A stretch of 64,000 nt of DNA from Undibacterium paludis (GCF_022568815.1 NZ_JAKZHX010000002.1:124001-188000), one strand, 5' to 3'; positions 51,551 to 61,528 are shown, counted from the stretch's first letter. The notes: generated from the sequence alone by a model not told the origin. Translations and numbers: made by a program.

Positions 51551-51778
51551 TTACCAATTAGCTTTGGACAGAATGATCAGCCATTTGCGCAGGAATAAAA
51601 CTTCAAGATGACCGGCTTGTACCCCAGTACTGCAATCGAGTATGGGATTGACATAGTAAGCACGCTGGCGGAAGTCACGACAAACAAATATCTCACGACG
51701 ACCGAGGCGCACCAAGAATGAGGTCGGGGCGAATTGCAGGCTGAAGCGTGTATCAAAAGACTGGTCAAGGTTTGCCAT
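51551..51778 (-). CDS. Small conserved hypothetical protein divergent from imuA
   Basis: This is a 75-residue protein from the ATG at 51778 (an upstream ATG at 51847 is possible). It reads DTRFSLQFAPTSFLVRLGRR, EIFVCRDFRQRAYYVNPILD and LRKWLIILSKANW, a beta-rich then basic pattern that I recall from short Burkholderiales proteins without known role. A GGAG lies ten bases before the start. It faces the imu operon, and a LexA-box-like site at 51868 lies 90 bases upstream of it, so it may be part of the SOS response. Confidence 0.6.
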   Translation of the reverse strand: MANLDQSFDTRFSLQFAPTSFLVRLGRREIFVCRDFRQRAYYVNPILDCSTGVQAGHLEVLFLRKWLIILSKANW

Positions 51779-51867
51779 AATTTCAATCTCCGTATGAATT
51801 GCATGCAGTAGAAGGACAGCCATATTTGAATCAGTTCGCTTGTCCATGAACGCACTTTAACATAAAA

Positions 51868-51887
51868 TACTGTATAAACAATCAGTT
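51868..51887. promoter_or_regulatory. LexA-box-like site 1
   Basis: TACTGTATAAACAATCAGTT has CTG-N10-CAG, the conserved ends of the gamma/beta-proteobacterial LexA box, with an AT-rich middle. It is nearer the divergent small gene (51778) than imuA. Confidence 0.65.
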
Positions 51888-51955
51888 AAATGTAACACTG
51901 TGGTTTTCTTCCCTCTTGTAAAAATATATTTTGAAGTCTGCTTATGATTTACATA

Positions 51956-51975
51956 TACTGTGTATTTAATCAGTA
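51956..51975. promoter_or_regulatory. LexA-box-like site 2, imu operon
   Basis: TACTGTGTATTTAATCAGTA has CTG-N10-CAG with matching outer TA/TA bases. It ends eight bases before the imuA ATG, so a bound repressor would cover the transcription or translation start. Confidence 0.8.
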
Positions 51976-51983
51976 TATGTATC

Positions 51984-52721
51984 ATGGCTCAACTTTCCTC
52001 CATCCCTCCTGAATGCATACATCCCGCGTTGTGGAAGGCATCGCAACTGGCGCGTGGACATGGTGCCTATGTTCCCAGCGGGTATGCAGAATTAAAAACT
52101 GAGTTACCAGGTGACGGCTGGCCTCTGGGGCAATTAACAGAACTCCTGCTGCCACAGGCAGGCATAGCCGAATTGAGTCTGCTGATGCCGGCGTTGAAGC
52201 AACTGGATGGCAAGCCACTGGTTTTGCTGACACCGCCCCATATACCGCATGCTTTGGCATTTTCTGCTACAGGCTTGAAAATATCCCAGTTGATATGGAT
52301 ACGTTGTCATAAGCATGTTGATGCCTTATGGGCCGCTGAACAGATATTACGCAATGGCAGTTGCGGCGCCCTGTTATTCTGGGCATCGACCATTCGCAGT
52401 GAAACTTTGCGCCGTCTGCACTTGGCTGCGCAAAGTTCTGAAACCTTATTTTTTTTAATGCGCAGCATGCAGGCGATGCAGCAGGCCTCACCTGCCCCGC
52501 TCAGACTTAGCGTGCAAACCAGCTCAACTGGGCTGGCCGTCAGCATGGTCAAACGTCGAGGTAGCCTGCGCGATTCGCCGCTTGAACTGCGCCTTCCTAT
52601 GCACCCCTATCTGTATTCCTATGCTTACCCAGGTAAAGAAAACATTAAGGCACCCGTTTACAGCGCAGGCAGACCGTCCGCCACTGTGGATCGCCATACA
52701 CCTGCCTTTACTTCAGCTTGA
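51984..52721 (+). CDS. imuA: ImuA, RecA-like component of the SOS mutasome
   Basis: This is a 245-residue protein. The start MAQLSSIPPECIHPALWKAS, then QLARG, is typical of ImuA; GWPLGQLTELLLPQAGIAEL resembles the RecA/SulA-like core without a Walker A motif. ImuA works with ImuB and DnaE2 in error-prone repair of damaged DNA. The frame is open 24 bases upstream but that part lies in the LexA site. There is no Shine-Dalgarno, so a leaderless message is possible. The stop lies inside imuB. Confidence 0.9.
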   Translation: MAQLSSIPPECIHPALWKASQLARGHGAYVPSGYAELKTELPGDGWPLGQLTELLLPQAGIAELSLLMPALKQLDGKPLVLLTPPHIPHALAFSATGLKISQLIWIRCHKHVDALWAAEQILRNGSCGALLFWASTIRSETLRRLHLAAQSSETLFFLMRSMQAMQQASPAPLRLSVQTSSTGLAVSMVKRRGSLRDSPLELRLPMHPYLYSYAYPGKENIKAPVYSAGRPSATVDRHTPAFTSA

Positions 52722-54189
52722 AGTGTTTGTCAGCACTCTGCTGCATCATGAAGAAGCTATCCCTGATGTTGTGTTATACCAGGGACGAGTTACAGCCATG
52801 TCTGCCTGTGCTTACCATGCTGGAGTACGCACAGGGATGCGTGCAGGTGGCGTGCAAATGCTGCTGCCGCAAGCACAATGCTATCAACGTGATCAGGGAA
52901 AAGAGGTATTGGCCTTGCAGGCAGTGGCAACGGCCATGCTACAGTATTCTCCACAGGTCACATTGGCAGAAAATAATTGCATATTGATGGATATCACCGC
53001 CAGCCTGGTCTTGTTTGATGGTATCCGTGCATTGCTCAGACGTATTCGTGACAGCATGCGTATCCTGGGTTTTACTGCGACGACAGGAATAGCCCCCATC
53101 CCCGGGGCCGCCCGCCTGCTTGCCAGGCAAGCAGCACGAAAAAGACGATGGGGGCTCCATGTCTTGAGCATGAAAAGACTGTCACAGCATCTGGATGCGC
53201 TGCCTGTCGGCCTGCTTGTCGCTGCCCGGCCCCTGGTTGAGTTATTGCAGGGCATAGCCTGCTATCGTCTGGCAGATTTACGCCAATTGCCGCGGCCCGG
53301 CTTGCAAAGACGCTGTGGTAAAGATTTGCTCAAGGAACTGGATCAAGTCTATGGTGAACAGGCTGAGGTACATCAATGGCATGTGGCAGCACCGGAATTC
53401 AAGGTTAAGGTGGAATTGCCAGACCGCATAGAGCAAGCAGAATCGCTGCTTGTGTTTGCGCGCAGCCTGCTGGCACAGTTACTGGGCTGGCTGACTGCAC
53501 AGCAATTGGCGGTCACGCATATTCATATGGAGCTATTCCATGAACGAGGACGGCAGGCCATTCCCCCCACCCTGTTTGATCTGCAACTGGCGCAAGCCTG
53601 CTGGCAAGAGTCGCATTTACTCAGTCTTTTCAAAGAAAAGCTGACGCAGCTTACATTGCATTCTGCCGTTATAGGGATGCTGCTGGAAGTCAAACAAACC
53701 ATGGCTCGCCATGCACAAAGTTATGCCCTGTTCCCCGAACCTGGCGGGCAGGCGGATGAGCATAAGCGTCTGCTGGAGTTGTTGGTAGCACGTCTTGGTG
53801 AGGACCATGTCTTGCAGCCAGCGCCACAAGCGGACTACAGGGCCGACGTGGCGAACAGATGGATTTCAGTCCTGAAAAAACGCCCGCCCCAGGCAACTGA
53901 ACAGACGACTGAGCAAGCATGTCAGGCAAATGTCTTGCGACCATACTGGCTATTAGCCCAGACCCTGGCTTTGGAGGTAAGGCAACACCGTCCTTATTAT
54001 GGCTCCGAGCTTAAGCTGATTTCACCGGCAGAACGTATAGAAGCCGGCTGGTGGGACACACAATTGCAGGCACGCGACTATTTTATTGCCATTGATGACA
54101 AGCATGTACGCTACTGGGTTTACCGCGAACGGGCAACTGACCCCGATAGTGACGATCCTGTCTGGTTCCTGCATGGGATATTTGGATAA
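52621..54189 (+). CDS. imuB: ImuB, Y-family polymerase-like protein of the SOS mutasome
   Basis: This is a 522-residue protein. PPLWIAIHLPLLQLEVFVST opens the Y-family fold; AYHAGVRTGMRAGGVQMLLP and TGIAPIPGAARLLARQAARK follow the palm and fingers. As in other ImuB proteins, the catalytic acidic residues are not conserved, so it acts as an adaptor linking the beta clamp, ImuA and DnaE2. The ATG at 52621 gives a 101-base overlap with imuA, unusually long but needed to keep the first beta strand. No ribosome site is seen, consistent with coupled translation. Confidence 0.9.
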   Translation: MLTQVKKTLRHPFTAQADRPPLWIAIHLPLLQLEVFVSTLLHHEEAIPDVVLYQGRVTAMSACAYHAGVRTGMRAGGVQMLLPQAQCYQRDQGKEVLALQAVATAMLQYSPQVTLAENNCILMDITASLVLFDGIRALLRRIRDSMRILGFTATTGIAPIPGAARLLARQAARKRRWGLHVLSMKRLSQHLDALPVGLLVAARPLVELLQGIACYRLADLRQLPRPGLQRRCGKDLLKELDQVYGEQAEVHQWHVAAPEFKVKVELPDRIEQAESLLVFARSLLAQLLGWLTAQQLAVTHIHMELFHERGRQAIPPTLFDLQLAQACWQESHLLSLFKEKLTQLTLHSAVIGMLLEVKQTMARHAQSYALFPEPGGQADEHKRLLELLVARLGEDHVLQPAPQADYRADVANRWISVLKKRPPQATEQTTEQACQANVLRPYWLLAQTLALEVRQHRPYYGSELKLISPAERIEAGWWDTQLQARDYFIAIDDKHVRYWVYRERATDPDSDDPVWFLHGIFG

Positions 54190-54200
54190 AGGTGATCAGC

Positions 54201-57200
54201 ATGAGCCTTTTTTTGCCCGACTATGCAGAACTGTTTTGCATGAGTAATTTCAGCTTTCTACATGGCGCCTCACATGCGGAAGAACTGGTGGCGCGCGCCA
54301 TCACCCTTGGCTATCGCGCCCTGGCCATTACCGATGAGTGCTCCCTGGCTGGCGTAGCAAGGGCGCATGCAGCGGCAAAAAAAACTGATTTGCAACTGAT
54401 CATAGGCGCGCACTTCAAGCTTGATGACGGGTCTGAAGCTGCTGTTCAGTTGATCGCCCTGGCGCAAAACCGCGAAGGCTACGGCAATCTGTCAGAAATG
54501 ATCACCCTTGGTCGCGGACGCAGCGCCAAGGGCAGTTATCTGCTGACGACCAATGATTTTGCCAGCCCCGACAAAGATTTGGTACATTTGGCTGGCTTAC
54601 CAGACTGCCTGCTCATTCTTGTTCCGTCTTACCCGGTTGTACCAGACGTGTTGCACAGGCAGTCCACCTGGCTTGCGCAGACTTTTCCTGGGCGCGCCTG
54701 GCTGGGTTTGAATTTGCTAACACAGATAGCTGATGAATATCAGCAGCAGCAAATTTATCAGACCGCACAAATGCTGCAATTACCCGTGGTCGCCATAGGT
54801 CAGGTCACCATGCATGTACGCTCACGCAAGCCTTTGCAAGACACCATGACCGCCATACGCATAGGCAAACCGGTTACAGAATGTGGTTACGAACTGAATT
54901 TGAATGCAGAGCAGCATCTGCGATCACGCTTGCGCCTGGCAAATATCTACCCTCTCCCTGCACTGTCAGAAACCCTGCGCATTGCCAGTTTGTGCACATT
55001 TTCTCTTGAAGAGTTACGTTATGAATACCCCGATGAACTTGTACCTAAGGGGGAAACGCCAGCCAGCTATTTAAAACTGGAAGTTTATAAGGGAGCAGAA
55101 AAACGCTATCCGCAAGGCTTGCCCTTGCACGTCAAACACACGATAGAGCATGAACTGGGCTTGATCAATGAACTGGCTTATGAGCCTTATTTCCTGACTG
55201 TATACGACATTGTCACCTTCGCCAGGGGCGAGAACATACTTTGCCAGGGGCGCGGTTCTGCCGCCAATTCTGTTGTCTGTTATTGTCTGCATATTACGGA
55301 AGTCAACCCGGAAAAGCATCCCTTGCTGTTTGAGCGCTTCCTGTCAAAAGAAAGAGGTGAGCCACCGGATATTGACGTCGACTTTGAGCATCAGCGCAGG
55401 GAAGAAGTCATGCAGTACATCTATGGCAAGTATGGTCGTGACCGTGCTGCGCTGGCTGCAGCCGTCCACACCTACCATCCGCGGGGCGCCTTGCGTGACG
55501 TCGGCAAAGCCTTAGGTGTTGACCTGGAAATTGTTGATGCCGTTGCAAAATCTCATCGCTGGTTTGACGATAAACAAGAATTGCTGAAGCGCTTCAGTGA
55601 ATGCGGGCTGGAAACCGAATCTGTGCTCGCGCAGCAATGGGATTCACTGACACGAAAGTTATTACGCTTTCCACGTCATTTATCCCAGCATAGCGGTGGT
55701 TTTGTGATTTCGCGTGGCAAATTGTCGCGATTGGTGCCCATAGAAAATGCGGCGATGAAGGATCGCAGCGTGATTCAATGGGATAAGGATGACCTGGAAT
55801 CATTAGGCCTGCTGAAAGTCGATGTACTGGCCCTGGGCATGCTGTCAGCATTGAGACGGGCTTTCGATCTGATGCGCAACCTGCCTGGCAAGCCGAAGTG
55901 CATGCAGGAAGTCCCCAGGGAAGACCCTGTTACTTATGACATGTTGTGCAAGGCTGATACCATAGGGGTATTCCAGATCGAGTCGCGGGCACAAATGAGC
56001 ATGTTGCCACGTTTAAGACCGCGCGAGTTTTATGATCTGGTGGTACAAATTGCCATCGTCCGTCCAGGTCCGATACAGGGCGGCATGGTTCACCCTTATC
56101 TACAAAGACGTCAAGGTATACAAAAACCTGAGAAACACGAACATCCTGGCATGCGGGCGGCACTTGATCGTACATTGGGAATACCGATTTTCCAGGAACA
56201 GGTCATGCAGATCGCCATGCATGCGGCTGATTTCACCGCAGGAGAAGCAGATGGTCTGCGCAGGGCAATGGCCGCCTGGAAGCGGAAAGGTGGGCTGGAA
56301 GGCTACAAAGACAAAATAGTCAATGGCATGCTCAAGAACGGTTACAAGGAAGAATTTGCGCTTGCCATTTTTGAACAGATGAAAGGCTTTGGTGACTATG
56401 GTTTCCCTGAAAGCCATTCAGCCAGCTTTGCCATCCTGGCTTACTTCAGCAGTTGGATCAAGCGCCATGAGCCTGCGGTATTCCTGTGCTCCCTGCTGAA
56501 TTCCCAACCCCTGGGCTTTTACTCACCATCGCAGTTGATACAGGATGCACGTCGTCATGATGTGCAGATCAGGGCCATCGATGTTACTCATAGTGACTGG
56601 GACTCATCGCTGGAAGCGGAAACCTGCTATAACAGCTTCACTGGCACGGCCCAGTCTGTCGTACGTATGGGCATGTCCTTATTGCATGGCATGTCAGAAG
56701 ACGCCGCCCTGCGCATTACTGCAGCCCGCAACGTACATGCGTTTGCCGATGTACATGACCTGGCAAAACGAGCACAACTGAGCCAGCATGATCTGCAGGT
56801 GCTGGCAGCGGGAAATGCCCTGGCTTCCTTGGCCGGGCACAGAAGGCAGGCATTGTGGCAAGCCGTTGGCGCCTTGCCGGATAAGGATTTATTAAAATCC
56901 ACCAGCATACAGGAGCAAATACCCGTATTGAAAACACCAACAGAGGCGCAGGAAATCTTCAGTGATTTTCGAGCTACTGGTTTCACCTTGCAACGCCATC
57001 CGGTGGCATTGCTACGTCCGCAGTTACTGGCCAGGCGATTTTTGCCGGCAGAAATGCTCAATACCTTCCAGCAAGGGCAGTTTGCCCGCGGTTGCGGCAT
57101 CGTCACGGTCAGGCAACGGCCGCAAACGGCAAATGGTGTCGTCTTTATCACCATAGAGGATGAGACCGGGCCAGTGAATGTGATCATCTGGCCTTCTTTG

Positions 57201-57359
57201 CTGGAAAAACAGCGTAGCGAAGTCCTCAGTGCTCCTTTGCTTGGGGTTTATGGCATCTGGCAATGCGAAGCCGAAGTTCGTCATCTGGTTGCCAAACGTC
57301 TGGTCGATATGTCCCATTTATTGGGGCAACTCGAAATCAGCAGCAGGGATTTTTGCTGA
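54201..57359 (+). CDS. dnaE2: DnaE2 (ImuC), error-prone DNA polymerase III alpha subunit
   Basis: This is a 1052-residue C-family polymerase. It has the N-terminal PHP domain (FCMSNFSFLHGASHAEELVA), the catalytic Asp pair in PPDIDVDFEHQRREEV, GRGSAANSVVCYCL, and an OB-fold end (ITIEDETGPVNVIIWPSLL). The length fits DnaE2 (about 1050) rather than replicative DnaE (about 1160). It is the third gene of the SOS cassette, 11 bases after imuB, with GGTGA six bases before the ATG. It makes translesion mutations under DNA damage. Confidence 0.96.
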   Translation: MSLFLPDYAELFCMSNFSFLHGASHAEELVARAITLGYRALAITDECSLAGVARAHAAAKKTDLQLIIGAHFKLDDGSEAAVQLIALAQNREGYGNLSEMITLGRGRSAKGSYLLTTNDFASPDKDLVHLAGLPDCLLILVPSYPVVPDVLHRQSTWLAQTFPGRAWLGLNLLTQIADEYQQQQIYQTAQMLQLPVVAIGQVTMHVRSRKPLQDTMTAIRIGKPVTECGYELNLNAEQHLRSRLRLANIYPLPALSETLRIASLCTFSLEELRYEYPDELVPKGETPASYLKLEVYKGAEKRYPQGLPLHVKHTIEHELGLINELAYEPYFLTVYDIVTFARGENILCQGRGSAANSVVCYCLHITEVNPEKHPLLFERFLSKERGEPPDIDVDFEHQRREEVMQYIYGKYGRDRAALAAAVHTYHPRGALRDVGKALGVDLEIVDAVAKSHRWFDDKQELLKRFSECGLETESVLAQQWDSLTRKLLRFPRHLSQHSGGFVISRGKLSRLVPIENAAMKDRSVIQWDKDDLESLGLLKVDVLALGMLSALRRAFDLMRNLPGKPKCMQEVPREDPVTYDMLCKADTIGVFQIESRAQMSMLPRLRPREFYDLVVQIAIVRPGPIQGGMVHPYLQRRQGIQKPEKHEHPGMRAALDRTLGIPIFQEQVMQIAMHAADFTAGEADGLRRAMAAWKRKGGLEGYKDKIVNGMLKNGYKEEFALAIFEQMKGFGDYGFPESHSASFAILAYFSSWIKRHEPAVFLCSLLNSQPLGFYSPSQLIQDARRHDVQIRAIDVTHSDWDSSLEAETCYNSFTGTAQSVVRMGMSLLHGMSEDAALRITAARNVHAFADVHDLAKRAQLSQHDLQVLAAGNALASLAGHRRQALWQAVGALPDKDLLKSTSIQEQIPVLKTPTEAQEIFSDFRATGFTLQRHPVALLRPQLLARRFLPAEMLNTFQQGQFARGCGIVTVRQRPQTANGVVFITIEDETGPVNVIIWPSLLEKQRSEVLSAPLLGVYGIWQCEAEVRHLVAKRLVDMSHLLGQLEISSRDFC

Positions 57360-57386
57360 AACCTGCTACTGAGCCCTCTTGTTGCA

Positions 57387-58688
57387 TCACTCGTCGTTGG
57401 TTTCTGGCAAGGTCAGGCGACCGGTATGGTAGTCATATTCATAGACTTCACCATAACGGCCCCATTCAATAGCCACTTCCAGTACACGCTTGGCTTCATC
57501 AGCTTTGAGGAACTCTTCCAGCAAATCGATCAGCGGCTGTTCCGGCAGGCTGCCGCTTGCTTCTGCCTCAAGATTACGCCTGATATGAGCAGCCAGTGGT
57601 ACATGAGTTAATAATTGCTGGCCAAACAGTTCCTGCTTATGCGCCTGCTCGACTTCAACATATTTCTTACCCAACGGTGTCAGCATGATGTCACCCTTCT
57701 CCAGGATAGCGAAACCAAGCAGACTCAATGCCTCATAAGTAGGGAACAGCTCTTCATCAGACAGTTCTGCTTCTTCTGCCAATTGTGGCAGGTCAGCGCG
57801 GCCGTTGAACGGTGCTTCAGCCAGCAGGTCGAGGACACCCTCGATACGGCTGACATCGGTTTCTGGCAGACGGTAACCAAGGTGATGGCCGCTCGGGGTA
57901 TCACTTGCTGCTCCATGAGTGGCGCGCATAGTCATCAAGCCATACACTTCATCAATCAGGGCTCGGACTTCCAGCGAATCCACATCACGTGGCCTTGGCA
58001 AATCAATCTTGACTTCACATCTGACACAACCAGGATCACTGGACAGGATAATGATGCGATCAGCCATCATGACGGCTTCTTCGATATTATGCGATACGAT
58101 CAGGATGCCCTTGGTTGAAATGCGATCTTCCTCCCACAATTCCAGCATGTCATTGCGGAGGGTTTCACCCGTCAGTACATCAAGGGCAGAAAACGCTTCG
58201 TCCATCAACAAGACATCAGGATTGGTGACCAGTGCCCTGGCAATGCCAACACGCTGCTTCATGCCACCTGACAATTCACGTGGCAAGGCACCGCCGAAAC
58301 CCGCCAGACCGATCAATTCCAATACGGCGTCCGCTCTTTCTTCACGCTCAGCCGCAGGCACCCCCTGGGCTTCCAGACCCAGTTCCACATTCTGTTGCAC
58401 AGTCAGCCAGGGGAACAAGGCAAAAGACTGGAACACCATGGCAATACCTGCAACCGGGCCAGTAATTTTTTTATCACGATAGCTCGCCATGCCCGTATCA
58501 GCAGGTATCAAGCCGGCCATGATACGTAATAGTGTCGATTTGCCTGAGCCGGATTTGCCGAGCAATGCAACAATCTCGCCGTCTTTCAACTGGAAATCGA
58601 CTTTGTCGAGAATAAGGCGCGACTTACCATCAGCAGCCTTGAAGGATTTGGCGACCTGATTCAGGTCCAGTAGTAAATTTTGTGTCAT
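57387..58688 (-). CDS. ABC transporter ATPase with AAA-associated C-terminal domain
   Basis: This is a 433-residue ATPase of the nitrate/sulfonate/taurine class: Walker A GKSGSGKST, Q-loop VFQSFALFPWL, signature LSGGMKQR, Walker B VLLMDEAFSALD, H-loop VSHN. After residue about 280 it carries an extra C-terminal domain (AAA-associated, PF09821-like) with LPQLAEEAELSDEELFPTYE. That domain probably regulates transport. It is downstream of the fused permease gene (64-base gap). No binding protein is encoded here, so the substrate is unknown. Confidence 0.93.
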   Translation of the reverse strand: MTQNLLLDLNQVAKSFKAADGKSRLILDKVDFQLKDGEIVALLGKSGSGKSTLLRIMAGLIPADTGMASYRDKKITGPVAGIAMVFQSFALFPWLTVQQNVELGLEAQGVPAAEREERADAVLELIGLAGFGGALPRELSGGMKQRVGIARALVTNPDVLLMDEAFSALDVLTGETLRNDMLELWEEDRISTKGILIVSHNIEEAVMMADRIIILSSDPGCVRCEVKIDLPRPRDVDSLEVRALIDEVYGLMTMRATHGAASDTPSGHHLGYRLPETDVSRIEGVLDLLAEAPFNGRADLPQLAEEAELSDEELFPTYEALSLLGFAILEKGDIMLTPLGKKYVEVEQAHKQELFGQQLLTHVPLAAHIRRNLEAEASGSLPEQPLIDLLEEFLKADEAKRVLEVAIEWGRYGEVYEYDYHTGRLTLPETNDE

Positions 58689-58752
58689 CTTGAATTCCGT
58701 TACAGTGACAAATCATCTGATGAAGCTTTGATTTCGATATGCTGCAGCACTA

Positions 58753-60486
58753 TTAGCGCAGATGATCTTCGGCCAGCAAGTACAGCTTGCGCCAGAAGAA
58801 TCGATTCAACAGCATCACAAAAACACACATTACGCCTATACCAAGGGCGATACGGTGAAAATCACCGCTCTCTGTCATTTGCTTGATATAACTGCCCAGG
58901 CCATCGGCTACCAATGTGGTCTTACCCCAGGTCACATATTCGGCAACAATGCTGGCATTCCATGAACCGCCACTGGCCGTGATGGCGCCGGTGATATAGC
59001 TGGGGAAAACCGCAGGCAGATAAACCCGCTTCCACTTCAGCCATCCCTTCAAACCCAGATTGTCTGCTGCCAGGCGCAACTCATTCGGTATGGTGGCGGC
59101 ACCGGCAACCACATTGAACAAGATATACCATTGTGTACCAAATACCATTAAGGGACTGAGCCAGATATTTGGTGTCAACTGAAAAGTCACCATGGCAAAC
59201 ACCACCAGCGGGAACATCAGATTGACCGGGAAAGCTGCCAGGAATTGCGCCATGGCCTGTACTTTTTGTGAATACTGAGGACGCAAGCCTATCCATACAG
59301 CCACTGGCACCCAGAACAAGGACGCAAGTGCAATCAGCAACAGCACCCGCAGCAAGGTCAGCATACCCAAGCCAAGTACATGAGCCACCTCACTCCAGCC
59401 AACATCACTATGGATGAAGATCAATAAGCGATACACGGCATACACTGAACTGAGCAGCAGTATGGCGTCCCAGACTTTTGTCCATGCCGGATGCCGGAAG
59501 CGGCCATTGCCCTGTATGGAAACTTCACCTGGTTTGATACTGAACCATGCAAGACCACGTCCGGTGAAACGCCAGAACCTGGCAATCCATGAGCGGAACA
59601 GGCGGCTGTTGCGCATCCAGTCCAACAGCCAGGATTGCTGTGCTGTCTCACCCTGAGACTCTTCGAAGCGAAACTTGTCTGCCCAGGCCAGCAAGGGGCG
59701 GAAAAACAATTGGTCGTACAACAAAATACCGATCAGCATGGCCGCAATAGCCCAGGTAATGGCCATGCCATCCCTGGCTTCAATTGCCACGGCAATATAT
59801 GAGCCTATGCCGGGCAATTTGATGTCTTGTCCGGCAACAGAAATCGCTTCAGCCGCCACCAGGAAAAACCAGCCACCCGACATGGACATCATCATATTCC
59901 ATAACAAACCTGGCATGGCGAATGGTAACTCAAGACGCCAGAAACGTTGCCAGCCAGAGAGCCGGAATATCTGCGCTGCCTCTTTCAATTCAGCGGGCAC
60001 ATTACGTATGGACTGATACAGACTGAATGCCATATTCCATGCCTGCGATGTAAAAATCGCAAAAACAGCAGCACACTCCACTCCCAGCAAATTGCCAGGG
60101 AACAAAGCGATGAACGGCGCAATGGCAATCGCCTGGAAACCAAGAATCGGTACAGATTGCAGAATATCGAGCGCCGGTATCATGACTTTTTCAGCCGCAG
60201 CATATTTGGCGGCAATGGCAGCAAACACCAGGCTGAAGACCAGGGAAAATCCCAGGGCCGTGAACATACGTAAAATCGTGCGCAGCAAATAATAAGGCAA
60301 GTACAGGGGATCAAGGCTGATCTCCAAAGCCTGACCAACTGCAAATGGTCGGCTCATCTGCATCGCGGCAAATGCGAAGATACCAAGCAGAGCCAGCGCC
60401 AGGGGCAACAAGGCCCAGTCCCAGCGATTGGGTCCTTTGCTCTCACTGATGGTGTCGCGGGTTTGGAAATGGAACAACTCAAACAT
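58753..60486 (-). CDS. Fused double-permease ABC transporter subunit
   Basis: This is a 577-residue inner-membrane protein made of two permease halves of the SsuC/TauC type. The first half shows FQAIAIAPFIALFPGNLLGV and AAQIFRLSGWQRFWRLELPF (EAA loop), the second PLVVFAMVTFQLTPNIWLSP and ADNLGLKGWLKWKRVYLPAV (second EAA loop). Fusion of both halves in one chain is characteristic of the transporters that pair with an AAA-associated ATPase. The ATG at 60486 has AGGAG ten bases before it; 27 further upstream codons are open but less plausible. Confidence 0.92.
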   Translation of the reverse strand: MFELFHFQTRDTISESKGPNRWDWALLPLALALLGIFAFAAMQMSRPFAVGQALEISLDPLYLPYYLLRTILRMFTALGFSLVFSLVFAAIAAKYAAAEKVMIPALDILQSVPILGFQAIAIAPFIALFPGNLLGVECAAVFAIFTSQAWNMAFSLYQSIRNVPAELKEAAQIFRLSGWQRFWRLELPFAMPGLLWNMMMSMSGGWFFLVAAEAISVAGQDIKLPGIGSYIAVAIEARDGMAITWAIAAMLIGILLYDQLFFRPLLAWADKFRFEESQGETAQQSWLLDWMRNSRLFRSWIARFWRFTGRGLAWFSIKPGEVSIQGNGRFRHPAWTKVWDAILLLSSVYAVYRLLIFIHSDVGWSEVAHVLGLGMLTLLRVLLLIALASLFWVPVAVWIGLRPQYSQKVQAMAQFLAAFPVNLMFPLVVFAMVTFQLTPNIWLSPLMVFGTQWYILFNVVAGAATIPNELRLAADNLGLKGWLKWKRVYLPAVFPSYITGAITASGGSWNASIVAEYVTWGKTTLVADGLGSYIKQMTESGDFHRIALGIGVMCVFVMLLNRFFWRKLYLLAEDHLR

Positions 60487-60859
60487 GAATGTCCACTCCT
60501 GTACAGTTAAAAAGAATATGTACGGACATACCACTCCTCCTGTCACATGCACATGATGCACGAACAAATTTCAGGTACGGATGAACACAATCGCACAAGG
60601 ACAGGCATACGCCAGTCAGCAACAATAGTGTTTATGCGTACTAAATGATTGTATGAGTAGAAGATGCAGCTGCAAGGCTGCGAGAGACTACTACCCGCCG
60701 GTATGGCAAGGTAGCAAGAGAAAATCTGTGCTTACATTGCCATGTTGTATGAAGATCGACAACTATAACTGTCCACAGATAGTGCTCCGAAATTGAGATG
60801 CGCGAACTTTAACATGGACTCGCTTTTGTAAGCAAGATGTTGCATCGCAAAAAGCAAGA
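60487..60859. other. Long leader/intergenic region upstream of the permease
   Basis: About 370 bases without a gene. On the minus strand it includes short complementary runs (CTACC/GGGTAG and GCAGC repeats at about 60665-60715). A structured leader is possible, but I could not fit a known riboswitch class. Confidence 0.35.
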
Positions 60860-61528
60860 TTATTTTTTATCCTGCATGCGTTCTTTCAAATATGCTGCTA
60901 TTTCTCTTTGCTCAACCTGCATGGCAAAATCCAGTGCAGTAAACCCGAGTGCATTTTTTAAACCGGGGTCAGCACCCTCGCTAATCAACAGGCTCACAAT
61001 ATCAAGCTTGCCTGAACGCGCGGCCATCATCAGCGGTGTTGTCTGATTGGGCGACTCGGCATCAATATAAGCAAAGTTTTCCAGCAACAAAGCGACGATT
61101 TCCTTATGGCCACCCGCCGCCGCATAATGCAATGCAGTCCAGCCAGGCTGATTGACTTCTGCTCCATGTTCTATCAAGGTCTTAACCATGGGTAAGTTGC
61201 CAAGATAACTGGCCAGCATCAGTATGGTGTCGCCATTTGCAGCCCTGGCTTCGAGTGCAATGTCCTTGTGCGCCAACAGGACAGGGAATACTTTTTTTGA
61301 GTCTTCACGCAAGGCTACCATCAACAGGGTTTCTCCACGGGTTGCCTCAACGGCGTTCACGTTCATGCCGCGTTTCAGAAAATTCTGTACGTCACTGACC
61401 TGATCAAAGCGCACGGCAAACAGCAAGTCTTCCTGATCATCAGCAAAGGCATGTGAAGACGCAAGCCAAAGTAGCAGACAAGCCATACAGCGCGAAATGA
61501 ACAATGTGTAAGACCTGACTGATGGCAT
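60860..61528 (-). CDS. Secreted ankyrin-repeat protein
   Basis: This is a 222-residue protein with a signal peptide (YTLFISRCMACLLLWLASSH, then AFA-D). About five ankyrin repeats follow, e.g. GWTALHYAAAGGHKEIVALL, TPLMMAARSGKLDIVSLLIS, GFTALDFAMQVEQREIAAYL. Such repeats bind other proteins; periplasmic forms are common in betaproteobacteria and of unknown role. The start is ambiguous: ATG 61528, or TTG 61540 which would overlap the tatD stop by four bases. It follows TatD in one transcript. Confidence 0.88.
   Translation of the reverse strand: MPSVRSYTLFISRCMACLLLWLASSHAFADDQEDLLFAVRFDQVSDVQNFLKRGMNVNAVEATRGETLLMVALREDSKKVFPVLLAHKDIALEARAANGDTILMLASYLGNLPMVKTLIEHGAEVNQPGWTALHYAAAGGHKEIVALLLENFAYIDAESPNQTTPLMMAARSGKLDIVSLLISEGADPGLKNALGFTALDFAMQVEQREIAAYLKERMQDKK

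Noticed and set aside
60487-60859. Guanidine (ykkC) or manganese (yybP-ykoY) riboswitch before the permease
   Set aside because: I looked for the conserved core sequences of these classes and did not find a convincing match; only generic pairing is present.
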